A stretch of 64,000 nucleotides of DNA from Mesotaenium endlicherianum (Eukaryota; Streptophyta; Zygnematophyceae; Zygnematales; Mesotaeniaceae). Both the position numbers and the translations under genes were made by a program. Position 1 is the first letter of the stretch; each line of letters begins with the position of its first letter. Positions 11,302 to 22,573 of the stretch are shown piece by piece. The stretch is taken from NCBI GenBank assembly GCA_009602735.1, contig WELA01011789.1, positions 68,164-132,163 of the forward strand, read 5' to 3'. A model generated the notes under the pieces. The model had not been told where the DNA came from. It worked only from the letters and a program-made list of their open reading frames with translations, and searched no databases.

Positions 11302-11700
11302 TGCGTCTTCATCTCTTCCATCTCCAAAGGATTCAGGCGGTATATTGATTGCCAAGTAGGTTGAACATCGGTAAGGAGAGGAATGGTGTGCCCAATAATT
11401 TTGTCAGGTGGTAAACCTGCAAGTATGCCACGTGGAAACACAGACCAATACTTCTGCAAAAGGACCAAACAATTCTTGCATAAGTGTTGCAACATGATCA
11501 GTTGGACGTCTAATTCCGGCTCTTTTGTAAAGAGTGAAGAAGAGGTCTCTACAGGAACGGGTCGCAATAGTCCGTAGAAAACATGTTGACCTTGTTTCAC
11601 CAAACGCCAAGCTTGCTTTATGGATAATAGAAGAGTCTTTGAAAGATCGTCCATATCCACATTGGGCTTAAAAGATGAAGAGCCATCTTCTGACCTCTGT
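11302..11700 (-). pseudogene. A: protease-to-reverse-transcriptase linker
   Basis: Fossil pol sequence upstream of reverse transcriptase on the minus strand. It contains the typical Gypsy linker phrase GILAGLPPDKIIGHTIPLL, followed by a YRLNPLEMEEMK segment like the one just before the reverse transcriptase domain. The domain itself lies beyond element B at 3612-4457. Sequence above 11700 no longer resembles Gypsy pol. Confidence 0.8.
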
Positions 11701-12518
11701 CGTGCACAATCGCCTCGGCCACACCACTTCTCATTCTAGCACCTAGCTGGAGGTTAACCTGTCACAATTAGTCATCATAACCTCATGATTAGAACATAAT
11801 GAAAGGATAAAATCAAAGCTCGTCTCAAATTGAAACCGCTTAAAAATAAACCACTCACTTTACTAAGCGTGTGAGCTGAAGAATGTGTGAGATAAAATTG
11901 AACCTGGTAAAAGTCAACTGATATCACTTGGCACAGAAAGTCACTGTCTCACAAATCTTGATCTTTGAGTTACTCATCTCATGTACAGCCATCCAGCTCA
12001 CCTGATCAGCGAGCACAGTAGCAGTTGTGCTTCACAGACAGGATAAGAGGAACCTCAATACAAACTTGAAAATCTGCCACAAAGGAATAGGCTTTTTGCT
12101 TTATAAATAATCCGGCTCGTACAAGGTTATCGTAACAACTCGAATACTTTTTAAACAATGAGGTTCTACTGATCCAGCACTCTTTTATATAGGTAGGAGC
12201 TCATGCAAAATTCTGGAATTTTGGCATACACACACAATGCTCTTATCTGCTATGCCCCACTTGTCCCTTAAGCTAACAATGCAAGTATTAATGCAATGTT
12301 CTAGCATTGAAGCGTTACAATCTTGGGTTTCTGAGCATGTCTACTCACACAATCAGGCTCATAGTGTTTTATTTACCGTCCTAACAACTGGTCCAGCTAG
12401 GTCAGAATAAGCCTGGCTCACACCTAGAAAATAATCCATAAGTGTAGCTTCTGGCCAATATCCGTGGAACAGGATCTAGACGACCAAGGCTCCTTTCACT
12501 TCTCGCAGACCAGCTTGA
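11701..12518. other. non-coding stretch, probable LTR debris
   Basis: No protein is recognisable. On the minus strand a strong TATA-like box (CCTATATAAAAGAGTG) lies near 12180-12195. The plus strand has a TGTCACAATTAG start near 11758. Both are LTR-like, but no partner repeat exists in the window. Confidence 0.35.
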
Positions 12519-12672
12519 CTGGTCAAAATGGTCGCAGAGAGCCTGCTTGCCCCCATGCCACCCCTCGCCACCACCCTGCCACCCTTTGCCAGCAACTGGT
12601 CAAAATGGTCGCAAGGGGCCTGCTTGCCCCCATGCCACCCCTCGCCACCACCCTGCCACCCGTCGCCACCTT
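12519..12672. repeat. two-copy 77-base tandem repeat
   Basis: Units at 12519-12595 and 12596-12672 share CTGGTCAAAATGGTCGCA at the start and CCACCCCTCGCCACCACCC near the end. Open frames here on both strands follow from the C-rich repeat and are not called as genes. Confidence 0.85.
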
Positions 12673-12745
12673 GTCGCATGGCTCCTTTGCTCGCATGGCG
12701 GTCAGTGGCCCTCCACGCCACTACGCGCGTTTCGTCCTTGGCGTA

Positions 12746-13231
12746 TGTTGGAATTATGCCCTACAAGGCAAATCTCCTCCTTCTATGTTTTCCATGCGTC
12801 TCGCGCTGATGCGTGGCGCCCTTGTGCAACCCCGGCTATCTCCACCTGATCTCCACGACCCTCTTGGACTAGCCCAGCTATTCCATGACTTTCTTGTGGA
12901 CCATAAAGGTCCCACGACTTTCATCAACTAGTCAACAACCCGTCGACCTTTCTACACGCTTGTCGGCTGGCTTCTAACCGACATCTTCACAAAGCACATA
13001 ACTTATAATTCCTGCCATAATTGGAACTATAAATAGAAAACAGAGAGTCTGCTCCCACATGTGGGAACTCAATAGCGTCCACGCGCACATGTGTGCGTTG
13101 ACAGTCGTGTGTGACCTAAGCCGCGCTCGTCGGCCATGACACCTCCCTCGCAAACAATGCACGTACTTTAACCGTAGTCCGACAATGCACTTGTCTGTGT
13201 AAGCCAAGTATTTCCTAAATTTGCATCAACA
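12746..13231 (+). repeat. Copia-like LTR candidate
   Basis: It begins TGTTGGAATTATGCCCTA, close to a common start of plant Copia LTRs, and ends GCATCAACA. A TATAAATA box lies near 13029. Flanking bases GCGTA and CCATC do not match, so there is no target duplication and the element may be truncated. No internal region is present. Confidence 0.45.
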
Positions 13232-13239
13232 CCATCGGG

Positions 13240-13930
13240 CAAGGTTGTTACATGAAACGTCTCATGGCTATATGGTATGATCGAATTTTAAGAGGCAACT
13301 TAATTGTGCCCACAACGGTAGCTAAATAACCATCGTAAGGCGTAGTGGTTCAGCTTTACGGTGTGGAAGCAGCTTCAAATTGAGAGGAAAACATGTGCTT
13401 ATGAAGTTGTCTGGCCATGCCATAACTGAGAGACGTCCCCCTTAAGAAAAGTGGAAGTCACCATGGCCTAATCTACCGGGACAATCTTTGCTAACAAAAA
13501 GAGAGTCTTAAGTTCCTTTAGAAAACGACGCACATCAGAATCTGGACCACCCTGAAACTTTTTAGGTGGGAAGGATTTGTAAGAAGGCGGCGGTGCCGAG
13601 GCCTGCCCAAGGTTGACAGGGGGTGGCCGGCTGGATGTTGTCGTCGCCAGCTATCTCGGATGGACCTGCAACTTCCGAGGCAGCCCGCAGGAGGCGGGAT
13701 CAGAAGAGGGTTGGCAGCGCCAGTATTAGCCGCGATAATGGCTGCTGCGGCGGTGGCAGTAACCTCGTTAGCAATTGTTGCAGCAACTTGAGTAGCGGCT
13801 GCAGCAGCAACGTCAGTGGCAATGGCACCAGCGGCAGCAGCGGCTGCTGTAGCATTGGCATTAGCTCCAATGTCCATAGTGAACCCAAGGTAGCGCCGGA
13901 GGATGGAGGCCAAAGTTCCCGTAGCGAAAG
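13240..13930 (-). pseudogene. Gag-like remnant, alanine-rich
   Basis: The minus strand begins with ILRRYLGFTMDIGAN and a long alanine-rich stretch coded by GCA/GCG-type triplets. Further down a Gag-like phrase (KFQGGPDSDVRRFLKELK) can be read near 13510-13560. It lies next to the F-type LTR at 14039-15021 on the same strand, so it may be that element's gag. Broken in several places; no zinc knuckle is seen. Confidence 0.45.
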
Positions 13931-14488
13931 ATAATTTTCACCAAGAGAAAACATCCCCTAAAACATACTTTCTCAGAACATATTATAATCACTAATTTAT
14001 TTTTTTATCGGAGAAACCAAGATTGGCTTCTATACAAATCTAGCGTTTCTGCTTTTCTCAAGAATATTTTCTCGGTATTCCAAAAAAACAAATACTTAAT
14101 AGAAAGAAGATATTGACAACTTTGCGTAATTTCTAATATTCGAGACTATTGAAGAAAAGAACGTAATGTCGTAGAATTCATGCTGTAACAATTTCACTCA
14201 CAATGACTCTTGCAATTATATAAAATCGCACAACATGAAGCACTGGAGTGCTTCGAGTCACCTGCGTGGGCACTCGTCCATGTTCAACAAAAACGGTCGA
14301 ACGGGCGTAACCCGTTCGGCCGAATACTTGAAACGAGCCGTCAAGCCGTTTCGAGATATGTGACGATTTTCGAAGAACCATTTCACGCCAATCGGGCGGT
14401 TTCGCGATCTCGCGACTTCCGAAAAGTCGCGACTGTTTTCGTCATCGCATACACATGCATCTGTTATGAACCAATAGTTATAAAAAAA

Positions 14489-14552
14489 CTACTTCGCCAA
14501 TTGGTCAGGTCTGAACAAATCAAACAAAGGATCGAGGGTTTGAATCCTCATG
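14489..14552 (+). other. tRNA-like Pol III box module in F-type LTR (copy 1)
   Basis: A-box-like CGCCAATTGGTCAGGT at 14495-14510 and B-box-like GGGTTTGAATCC at 14535-14546 inside a GAGG/CCTC stem. The same arrangement recurs near 49135 and 51047. Confidence 0.6.
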
Positions 14553-14600
14553 GATGCAAAGTAACTTTGCATATTTGGTTCTCGTTTGACGTTTACAACT

Positions 14601-14656
14601 GTCGTGGAATTGCGCTGACGCAGTCCAAAGGTCGCGGGTTCGATTCCGATCGGTGA
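14601..14656 (+). other. second tRNA-like T-arm in the same LTR
   Basis: GGTCGCGGGTTCGATTCCGA at 14631-14650 matches a tRNA T-arm with its B box (14636-14647). The upstream half is too diverged for a tRNA gene. This second module is not obvious in the other LTR copies. Confidence 0.45.
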
Positions 14657-15218
14657 CTCCCTTGGGTCTCTGGTTCGGGTTTTCTTTCGAGTAACGATCG
14701 TCGTTAACAAATAACAATGGCAGTCATTATATGAAATCATAAAAGTCAAAATAAATCGATTAACCCGTAGTTGATTAACTTAATAGTTCATAATTACTCA
14801 AGGTAACTATATGAGTAATCACGTTTTACTTTTGCAAAGTAATTGAAGGTACGTTATCGATTCATTTGCAGGTCGTTTTGCCAATTGATTGGAAATAATC
14901 GACACACGTGTGTGGCAATAAAGTAAAATATATGCGATTTTTATCGAATCAAAAGTATGACGTATTTTAGGTACTTTAGGAAAAACGCCCTAAATACGCC
15001 TAGAAAACTCAAAATTTTACACTTAGTGCTTCAGTGAGATCACTTGTCAAATATGTAACATTTACATTGACCGTAAGAGCAGTTTGCACTATTTGTCCTT
15101 CTGATAGGAGAGCTAATTTGGCTTTTGTCCTTTTTCTGAACTTTCAAGTCCCTGCTCTCTTGCTCTCCAAACGTCCCATTCTGGGTAAAATTGTACTCCT
15201 TCCAAAATTGGAGATAAA

Positions 15219-15940
15219 TGAAATGAATCGACTTACCAAATAGGCGATTAACAATTAATAAAGATCATTATATCAGCAAGTAATCTTTATGGATTTTTTG
15301 TTAATTGATTAAACGGCAAAAGGACAACACACTAGCAGTGAACAACCACTCGTACGTCAAACGCGATTAAACTAGCATCAATAATGCAATCAGTAAAACT
15401 CATACATAAGCAAGGTTAGAAGACAGTGCGTATCAATGGCTTCTCGCCTTGGATTCAGAGTTCTCTCAGTAAGCTGTACAAGAGAGTTGGCCTCGTTTCC
15501 GAATGCCGAACTCGAGAGCAATGCCTAGCATATGTACATGGAATGAGTTTACTGTTCAACGGTCAGTGCGATGGCACCGCCTACCCGGGAGTTAACCACG
15601 TTGGTAGGACCTCGGTTAACCAAATCCACCGCCATCTCCCATCATCCCGAATAGCCATCCATCATAGGGATGTCATCTGGCCATTCATATAGCCTATCAC
15701 ACTTAGATGCATATCGAGGCAGTTCGCTGCTACCGAGTACGGAAGTCAGCTGGCTGTCAAAGAATGTGTCAGCAAGCTGACTTAATTGGACTTCAGCCTG
15801 CTGCTTCCAACTGAGTCATTCAATTGATATTAAATATAAAGTCCAGCAGACTGATTATCAACTAGAGTTCAGTGGGCTGAACTTAAATAACTATTATATT
15901 TAAATGAATATTATATCTACTAATATACTGATTCATTACA
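15219..15940 (-). repeat. C2 3' LTR
   Basis: Starts TGAAATGAATCG and ends TGATTCATTACA on the plus strand. The short inverted ends TGTAATGAATC/GATTCATTTCA are typical of the family. Confidence 0.96.
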
Positions 15941-15941
15941 A

Positions 15942-15953
15942 TCCCTCCAACTT
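15942..15953 (-). promoter_or_regulatory. C2 polypurine tract
   Basis: The minus strand reads AAGTTGGAGGGA next to the 3' LTR. A near copy lies at 18045-18056, just after pol. Confidence 0.8.
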
Positions 15954-16053
15954 TACTTGTTGTTGCCTCGACAACATTAAACTGCAAAAGTCTTAAATAA
16001 GGGAACTGAACTTGACCAGCCTCCCCCACTGACTGCCTTTTCAGCCTGTCACC

Positions 16054-16308
16054 TTAGGGGGTTGTTCCTGGGGCTTTAGGATTAGGAGACGGAGATATGG
16101 ACCTGGATCTGGACAGCCCTCTAGGTCTGTCAGCTGGCCTTCTAAAAAACCCCGTTTGAACTAAAGTTGGGCCTCGAGGAGAACGAAGGATGGTAGCTTG
16201 CTCTTCACCCACTTGGGTGTTAATCCCCACATAGACAGGCATTCCAGTAGGATGCTGAATTACATTGGCAAGAGGTACATGTCCCTGAGCGAAGGGGGAG
16301 GCCGGCAT
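16054..16308 (-). CDS. C2: conserved tail block after the extra ORF
   Basis: A short block conserved with C1 (45603-45745): GHVPLANVIQHPTGMPVYV here, GHVLLAHVMQHPSGMPVYV there. It is followed by an Arg/Ser/Pro-rich end (RGLSRSRSISPSPNP). It may be part of the extra-ORF protein or a separate small product. Function unknown. Confidence 0.6.
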   Translation of the reverse strand: MPASPFAQGHVPLANVIQHPTGMPVYVGINTQVGEEQATILRSPRGPTLVQTGFFRRPADRPRGLSRSRSISPSPNPKAPGTTP

Positions 16309-16443
16309 ACCTCTGGCCCACCCGCGTGGCCCTCTTCTGGCACCCCTGTCCTCTGGGGATTTCTGCCTGTGTCTGCTGCCTAGTACAGTCAGATCAGCTT
16401 CTTCCCCTGCTTGGGCAGGTGGGCTGGGAGAGCGAGTGCGGGG

Positions 16444-17730
16444 TCAAGTTGCCTCCATGACCGAGATCACGTTCCATATACCTGATCTTGGTTCCTTAGG
16501 AAGTGCCCCTGCCTGCCCCTGGGTCTCCTGAGTACCAGCTCCTGATGCTTCTCCTCTGCCTTGTTCTTCTTGCTCATCCTCCTCATCCTCCTCCTCTGAG
16601 AGAGTAGGAGTCTCGTCCACTAGGTCGTCCTGCTCCTTGGTAGACATGGAGTAGTCTACTGACCTCCCCTTCTTAGGGCGCGCTGGAGGTTGCTTGGCCT
16701 TCAGCCTGCTGATATCTATCCGTCCTGCATTCTTTGCCCATTTGACGAAGGCATGCTTTCCCTTAGAGAAGTAGTCTCTCCCCCTCCTCCTGTGCTCTTT
16801 GGTCTCTGCATTCATATTGCTCAGGCAGCCATTCAGCCTGGGGTCCCAAGGGGCAATGTGAGGTGGCAGGATGAGGCAGCCGTCTAGGCCATAGTGGAAA
16901 TCGTCGGGTTGGGCTCGGTCACACTCCTGCTTTTTGTCTGTGACGGTCATCCACCTCCAGTCTGTGGGCTGCTGGTAGTACTGGGGTCCATGCTCAGCCT
17001 TTCTCAGTTTACATGGGAACCAGTGGGAAGAGAACATCTGCTGTCCCGCTTCCCTGGCCAGGTACTCCCAGCTCCTTCTCTCAACTTCATTGTAAGCTGG
17101 CAATAGTGTGAGGTAGAATACCGTATCCTTAAAGCTATCGGGCCGCATGCTCACCATCCTGATGAGTCTCTGATCTCCCACTATTCCCGGTATTGGGACT
17201 GGCTTGTTCTCTGAATCATCGGCAAGGTACCGGGCCTGCTCTGCTGTATAGCCCACCATCTTGGCATAATCCTCGTAGAGGACCACACCAGTGTGTGTCT
17301 CAATGTACCTATCCAGTGCTGCAGTTCCTTCCCTCTGTAGCAGTGTTGTCTGTTCCAGCTTGTTGATCTCCTGGGCTGCCAGCAATGCTTCCTTCAGGTT
17401 ATCAAAGTTTTGGCCACCCACCACAGTATACCTGTAAGTGGCCAAGCTCTTCTGCCTGTCCGCTTCAGCCTTTTTCCTTCTCTCCTCCTCTGCCGCTGCC
17501 GCTTCTTCTTGTTGTTTCTTCTGTCTCTCCTCCTCAGCTTTCCTGAGGTTTTTCGCTTCCTGATCCTTCTTCCTCTGTGCTTCTTCTGCCGCCTCTTGTT
17601 GTTTGCGGACCCTTTCTTGTTCTCTCCTGGTGAGGGACGTCGCCGCCAGCTCCTTCTGGTATTGCTCCATTGTCCTCCTGGCTTCTTCTGCCTTGCGCTT
17701 TCTGTCCTCCTTTTGTGTGGTGGGAGCCAT
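16444..17730 (-). CDS. C2: extra ORF of family C, coiled-coil protein of unknown function
   Basis: About 428 residues from the ATG at 17730; an in-frame ATG at 17754 is less likely because an acceptor-like AG lies between. Residues 1-110 are lysine-, glutamate- and glutamine-rich heptads typical of a long coiled coil. A core of about 220 residues follows, conserved with C1: YRYTVVG, YEDYAKMVGYT, NEVERRSW, PTDWRWMT and LPPHIAPWDPRL. The C-terminal part is basic and then acidic (SEEEDEEDEQEEQG). No signal peptide or membrane span is seen, so it does not look like an envelope protein. It lies on the same strand as pol. I do not recognise the family. Confidence 0.85.
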   Translation of the reverse strand: MAPTTQKEDRKRKAEEARRTMEQYQKELAATSLTRREQERVRKQQEAAEEAQRKKDQEAKNLRKAEEERQKKQQEEAAAAEEERRKKAEADRQKSLATYRYTVVGGQNFDNLKEALLAAQEINKLEQTTLLQREGTAALDRYIETHTGVVLYEDYAKMVGYTAEQARYLADDSENKPVPIPGIVGDQRLIRMVSMRPDSFKDTVFYLTLLPAYNEVERRSWEYLAREAGQQMFSSHWFPCKLRKAEHGPQYYQQPTDWRWMTVTDKKQECDRAQPDDFHYGLDGCLILPPHIAPWDPRLNGCLSNMNAETKEHRRRGRDYFSKGKHAFVKWAKNAGRIDISRLKAKQPPARPKKGRSVDYSMSTKEQDDLVDETPTLSEEEDEEDEQEEQGRGEASGAGTQETQGQAGALPKEPRSGIWNVISVMEAT

Positions 17731-18106
17731 TCTGCACATGTAACCAGGGCACAAGTTAGTAGGATATCGACCTTTGTCATAGGAGTTGCAGGAAGGGAGT
17801 AAGTTCGTATTAATGTGGTATATTCATTCCTGTTTACCTTACAGGGTGATTGCTAGGAGTTGACGTAGTTGCGGTGCGCTAGACATAAATGTATGAATGT
17901 GTTTTCAGGTGGGTTAAGTGATGTATTGCTGTGCGAGGCCCTTTTTCGTTCAGCCAAAGGTGCTTTATGTGGGCCTGGCTGTCCCCTATGTCACTATGAT
18001 GACCGTCCCTTTCTCACTCTCGCACACTAACTGTCATATATTTTCCCCTCCAACTTAAATGGAGACAGGACCTCCTGTCACCTTCCTGTGTCAACTGAAA
18101 TGACAG
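17731..18106 (-). promoter_or_regulatory. C2 pol-to-extra-ORF junction
   Basis: Non-coding leader between pol and the extra ORF. It holds a polypurine-like AAGTTGGAGGGG copy at 18045-18056. Just before the extra ORF it has a TACTAAC branch-site-like sequence and CATGTGCAG, an acceptor-like end that stops one base before ATG at 17730. C1 has a matching layout with a TATA-like box, which suggests a separately promoted or spliced mRNA. This is inference. Confidence 0.5.
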
Positions 18107-20956
18107 TTAGGGAGGTGCTCCGGCCGCCCGAAGGTGGAACCGTTTCAACGCCCCTTTGGCATTAGTCAGCTGGTCCTTAAATTCCCAAGTGTCCCCAGAG
18201 GCATCGAAACCCTTCCATCGAATGAGGTACTTCATGACATATTTAGACGATCGACGGACCGAGCGCGCGTGTAAAATCTCCTCACCCTCATATTCCTTAA
18301 AGTCGCCGTCCCGGACAGCGGGGACCAGTCCCGGTTGGACAGGTAACCGACCTGTGAACAGTATATCACCTTTGATGTATGGTTCTAGGAAGGAGACATT
18401 AAAAACCGGGTGACCCTTGTATTCGGCTGACATGTTCAGTTTGTAAGCATTCTGACCGACACGACGCACTACCGAATAGGGACCGACCCAGACAGGGCCA
18501 AGCTTTTTCTTGACCACACCAGGCAGGTACAGGTGCTGAGAATGCAGTTTGACCAAATCGCCTTTAGAAAATGTCAGCTGCCAACGGTGTTGATAAGCGT
18601 ATTTTTGTTGGTTTTCTTGGGCTTTGTGCAGGTTTTGTTGGACTTCTGACAGGGTGTCAGCAAACTCCTGAGTTAATTGGAGGGAGACCGGGTTGTCAAT
18701 CCCTTCAGGGTGAGTTAAAGACTCCCCTAGCACATCTAAAGAAGACTTAGGGACTCTATCCAAGCTGAGTTCAAAAGGAGTCTTGCCCGTTGACGCGTGC
18801 CCCGCGCTGTTGACCGCAAACTGAATTTGAGGCAACAGGTCATCCCAATTATCTTGTTTTTTGTTAATATATGCTCTCAGCACCTCTTGCAGAACTCGGT
18901 TAGTTCTTTCAGTCTGCCCATCGGTCTGAGGGTGGTTTGCTGTGCTGAGCAGCTGCTTGACTCCCATTAACCCCATTAAAGCTCTCCAGAACTTAGAGGT
19001 AAATTTTGAGTCTCTATCTGAGATGATATTAGAGGGGAGCCCATGTTGACATACTACATGGTTGTAAAATTGCCTCGCTGTTTCGAGTGCAGTCACTTTG
19101 ACAGTTGTGGGGATTAAAATGACCATTTTTGTCAATTTATCCACGACTACCAGTATTGAATCATGCCCATTGGCAGTTCTTGGTAGTGTGACCACCCAGT
19201 CCATGGATATAGTTTTCCAGCGTCCAGCTGGGATGGGCAGTGTTTGCAAGAGACCTCCCGGTGGTGTGTGCCTAGACTTATTTCTCTGACACTGATCACA
19301 GGACTTCACATATTTCAAGACCTCCCGGGGCAACCCCTCCCAATGATACAGTTTTGCCAGTTTGCCAACAGTTTTGGCCTGCCCCAAATGCCCACCCAGT
19401 AAACTGTCATGCGCTTGACTCAGTCGGAGAGACCTTATTTCCAAGTTATTAGGAATGACCAGCTTCAGCCTTCCTGAAGTGGTTTCAGTCACCCAGACCC
19501 CTGCATTAAGCCGGTACCCCAGTGCAGTAGCACGATACATACCAGTAGTGGGGCTGGGCTCAAATGTTGGGTCAGAAAGGTAGGCTTTCCTAAGTTGTTC
19601 AAGGAAGGACTTTTTCACCTTTAGTGAAGTGAATGCACACAGGACTTTATCTATAGCATGCTGACTAAAGTACCTTTTGTGCAAGTCAGGTTTTCTAGAG
19701 AGTGCATCAGCAGGATTCAACTTCCCTGATTTGTAGTCGATCTGGACTTGGAACTCCTCCAGCATCTGGCTCCAACGGTTCTCCCTCCTCGACAGCTTGG
19801 ACTTCTTCTGAAAGTGAGTTAGAGCTAGATGATCTGTAATGACCTTAAAAGCTTTACCATGTAAGTATGCTCTCCACTGTTTGAGCACATGAATGATAGC
19901 TAGCAGCTCTTTATCATGCACTGAGTAATTAATCTCTGCTGGATTAGATTTCATAGACTCGTACAACACAGGGTGCCACTCCTGTCGTACCTTACCATCC
20001 TTTGTGGTCTTGTCAGCAGGCTGCAACAAAATAGCACCCATGGCAAAGTCAGAGGCATCAGTGAATACCTGCACGGGTTTGCTGGGGTCATACACGGCTA
20101 GCAATGGGGCAGAACAAAAGGCATCTTTAAGGGTCTGGAAGGCAGCTTGCTGCTCTTCCCCCCATACATACCCTATATCTTTCTTAGTAAGGTCAGTCAG
20201 TTTACTGGCCTTGGTAGAATAATTCTTAATAAATCTCCTATAGTAATTAGCCAACCCGAGGAAGGATCTAACTTCAGAGACCGACTGTGGTACTGGCCAG
20301 TCCCTTATGGTCTGGACTTTCTTAGGATCCACACTGATGCCCTCTAAACTGACAACGTGGTCTAAGAATTCAATACTTTCCTTAGAGAAATCACACTTGC
20401 TCATTTTAGCATATAACTGATTTCTTCTCAAAATGTCTAGGACTGTCTTTAAGTGTTCAGCGTGCTGAGCTTCATCTTTAGAGAAAATTAAAATATCATC
20501 CAGGAAAACTTGCACAAATTTATCCAAATAAGGCCTGAAAATGTCATTCATAGCACCCATGAAGGTTGCGGGAGCATTAGTCAGTCCAAATGGCATCACG
20601 TTGAACTCATAGTGTCCATAACGTGTGCGGAAGGCAGTCTTGTGTTCCTCCCCTTCAACAATTCTGATTTGATGATAACCACTCTTGAGATCTATCTTAC
20701 TGAACACCTTAGCACCAGACAGGGTATCAAGCAAGTCCTCGATTCTGGGTAAAGCATACTTGTTCTTTACCGTAATTCTGTTGAGGGCTCTGTAATCCAC
20801 ACACATCCGCATACTGCCATCCTTTTTCTCAACAAATAGGATGGGTGCGCCGTAAGGTGATTTACCGGGGAAAATATAACCATTTTCCTCAAGCTTTGCA
20901 ATCTGTGTTTTCAACTCTTTGCTCTCCACATAAGCTAGCCATAAGTGCGTTGCCAC
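18107..20956 (-). CDS. C2: Pol (reverse transcriptase, RNase H, integrase, chromodomain)
   Basis: A continuous frame of 949 residues. Reverse transcriptase is at about residues 20-200, with [27 protein letters not shown] and catalytic VFLDDILIF. RNase H is near 290-410 ([38 protein letters not shown]). The integrase zinc finger is at [14 protein letters not shown]...CDQCQRNK. Its core has [17 protein letters not shown] and [13 protein letters not shown], with the DDE residues present. The tail has [14 protein letters not shown], and the chromodomain has [17 protein letters not shown] near the C-terminus. It copies and integrates the element. All catalytic motifs are visible. Confidence 0.95.
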   Translation of the reverse strand: MATHLWLAYVESKELKTQIAKLEENGYIFPGKSPYGAPILFVEKKDGSMRMCVDYRALNRITVKNKYALPRIEDLLDTLSGAKVFSKIDLKSGYHQIRIVEGEEHKTAFRTRYGHYEFNVMPFGLTNAPATFMGAMNDIFRPYLDKFVQVFLDDILIFSKDEAQHAEHLKTVLDILRRNQLYAKMSKCDFSKESIEFLDHVVSLEGISVDPKKVQTIRDWPVPQSVSEVRSFLGLANYYRRFIKNYSTKASKLTDLTKKDIGYVWGEEQQAAFQTLKDAFCSAPLLAVYDPSKPVQVFTDASDFAMGAILLQPADKTTKDGKVRQEWHPVLYESMKSNPAEINYSVHDKELLAIIHVLKQWRAYLHGKAFKVITDHLALTHFQKKSKLSRRENRWSQMLEEFQVQIDYKSGKLNPADALSRKPDLHKRYFSQHAIDKVLCAFTSLKVKKSFLEQLRKAYLSDPTFEPSPTTGMYRATALGYRLNAGVWVTETTSGRLKLVIPNNLEIRSLRLSQAHDSLLGGHLGQAKTVGKLAKLYHWEGLPREVLKYVKSCDQCQRNKSRHTPPGGLLQTLPIPAGRWKTISMDWVVTLPRTANGHDSILVVVDKLTKMVILIPTTVKVTALETARQFYNHVVCQHGLPSNIISDRDSKFTSKFWRALMGLMGVKQLLSTANHPQTDGQTERTNRVLQEVLRAYINKKQDNWDDLLPQIQFAVNSAGHASTGKTPFELSLDRVPKSSLDVLGESLTHPEGIDNPVSLQLTQEFADTLSEVQQNLHKAQENQQKYAYQHRWQLTFSKGDLVKLHSQHLYLPGVVKKKLGPVWVGPYSVVRRVGQNAYKLNMSAEYKGHPVFNVSFLEPYIKGDILFTGRLPVQPGLVPAVRDGDFKEYEGEEILHARSVRRSSKYVMKYLIRWKGFDASGDTWEFKDQLTNAKGALKRFHLRAAGAPP

Positions 20957-21789
20957 GGTGGCTGACTCCCCGGTAATAAATCAATTCTATGATCTACTTC
21001 CCTCTTAGGGGGTAGTTCTCGAGGCATATTAAATACATCCGTGTACTGAGCAACAATTTTTGCAGCAGTAGGGTGCTCCGGAGGGCTTACCTTTTTCTCC
21101 ACCACTCCTTCAAGTTGAGGAGGTACCTCTCTTAGCAGCAGACAGAACATTCTGTCTTCCTTCTGGTTCCAGCTTTTGACGAACTCCATTGCACTCAGCA
21201 ACTTGCATCCTTCTGGAAGCCTCTTCTTTTCCTTCAGTTGCCATNGTTGCCATCCACACAAGACAAGAGGAAGAGCACGGGTGGGTGTCACGTTAGTCTG
21301 CCCATCACTGGCTCCTCTCGCTTTGTCCCAACACACTTTAGCTTGATGTCTATTAAGCCAGGACCTGCCTAGCACGAGATCATAAAAGCCAGTGTTGAGT
21401 ACCTCAAATGTAAGCGTTTCAGTTAGAACTGCAATGCAAGAACCTAACTGGACCTCAATAGGCTTGGTTATAACTCCTCCCGGGATACTTGAGGCATCTC
21501 CAAGGAATATTTTTCTATTCCCTTGGGTGACAGTAGGCAGCCTTAGCCGCTTAACTAAGTCCTTATGGATAAAAGTATGTGACGCCCCTCCGTCAACAAA
21601 TGCCCTCACCTTCCTACCTGCAATCATGCAATGCAGTAGGATAGGGGGGACTGTCTTTTCCTGACTTTCGCATTGTTCTCCTGACGTAGCAAAGAAATGT
21701 TGGACATCAGGTGGAACAAGAGCATCCAGAGTGTGCACTCTCTGGACGTCTATATTACTGATGGTCTCCTTTATCTGGTTGTCAGGCAT
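20935..21789 (-). CDS. C2: protease
   Basis: 284-residue frame with the retropepsin motif [20 protein letters not shown] (about residues 62-81) and the second conserved patch [14 protein letters not shown]. The active-site triplet reads DGG in both C1 and C2, a form common in plant Gypsy elements. The frame then runs toward the reverse transcriptase linker ([18 protein letters not shown]) and overlaps the pol frame by about 20 bases. One base is N at 21245. It cuts the Gag-Pol polyprotein into working parts. Confidence 0.88.
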   Translation of the reverse strand: MPDNQIKETISNIDVQRVHTLDALVPPDVQHFFATSGEQCESQEKTVPPILLHCMIAGRKVRAFVDGGASHTFIHKDLVKRLRLPTVTQGNRKIFLGDASSIPGGVITKPIEVQLGSCIAVLTETLTFEVLNTGFYDLVLGRSWLNRHQAKVCWDKARGASDGQTNVTPTRALPLVLCGWQXWQLKEKKRLPEGCKLLSAMEFVKSWNQKEDRMFCLLLREVPPQLEGVVEKKVSPPEHPTAAKIVAQYTDVFNMPRELPPKREVDHRIDLLPGSQPPWQRTYG

Positions 21790-21907
21790 GCATAGTCAAT
21801 CCAGTTCAGCAGGACCTATAATACCTGCTACGAGGGCAGCTAGTGACGACTCACTATCTCTAGCATCCTCACAGTCAGTAGACTGGATTACTGACTGTTG
21901 CTGTCTT

Positions 21908-22552
21908 TTAAAGGCTGGTCTTTTCTCTCGACTTATGGGAGGTGCTTGTCTGGACACTGCTCTCTGAAGTGACCTGGCTGCTGGCAATGGAAGCAAATTG
22001 ATTACTAGGCCCTGTGCCACCACCATCAGTGGTTTGAGACCCCAGTTGGTCTCTGTCCCGAAGTAGAGACATTATGATTCTTTTGTCCTCCTGTTGGGAC
22101 TGATACATGGTCGCCATTTGCGACTGCATTTGAACGAACAGTGCTCCCAAGTCTACACTCTAGGGTGGTAGTCTAGCAAATGCAGCAGCAGCATTGGCAT
22201 CTAGGGGTACATTGAGTTGTACAGCAGGAGGTGGGTTCAGAACATTGGCCCTGGATGCCATAAGTTCTTCAACCGTACGCTCGTCAGCGGGCTGTCCTTC
22301 CCTCCTTTCCGTATCCTCAGCAGCCTTTGCTAATTGTTCAGCTAATCTAGCTCTTTCCTCCTCAGCTTGCTGTGCTGCGACTGCAGCAATAGCAGCTGCC
22401 TCATCTGCAGCCTCTCTAGCTGCAGTATCTGCCACTGCTTCAGAATAGGTACGGGTTCCCGTTACATGGCTTTTCGCTTGGTTTTCGACATTCTCGTTAT
22501 CCTGGTTCTCCATGTCTCGGGAGTTGCTAGTTTGAGACCTTGTCCTTACCAT
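21908..22552 (-). pseudogene. C2: Gag region
   Basis: Starts MVRTRSQTSNSRDMEN close to the PBS, as in C1. It has an alanine- and glutamate-rich N-terminal half (AADEAAAIAAVAAQQAEEE) and a segment MGALFVQMQSQM shared with C1. Broken compared with the C1 Gag, so C2 probably could not package itself alone. Confidence 0.8.
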
Positions 22553-22573
22553 ACAAAGAAGACTGTGATAACT

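Larger units (their letters stand above)
3612..11700 (-). mobile_element. Gypsy remnant A, split by element B
   Basis: Two pieces of one old Ty3/Gypsy pol lie on the minus strand at 3612-4457 and 11302-11700. Element B separates them. The protein similarity leaves off at one edge of B and resumes at the other, and the five bases TGCGT are duplicated at the two edges. No LTRs of A are recognisable. It is broken in many places and is the oldest layer of this nest. Confidence 0.85.
14039..15021 (-). repeat. F-type LTR, diverged copy
   Basis: Similarity to the LTR at 50503-51512 runs along its length. Shared segments include the start region (TTCTCGGTATTCC), CACTCACAATGACTCT, GGAGTGCTTCGAGT, the tRNA-like module and the end ACGCCCTAAATACGCCTA. 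The ends are less exact than in the 50-kb copy. It is an old copy. Confidence 0.7.

Noticed and set aside
12519-12931. Proline-rich open frames near the 77-base tandem repeat
   Set aside because: The frames follow the C-rich repeat on both strands and match no known protein.
16444-17754. Extra ORF as an envelope gene
   Set aside because: No signal peptide, membrane span or glycoprotein-like cysteine pattern; the protein is charged and coiled-coil.
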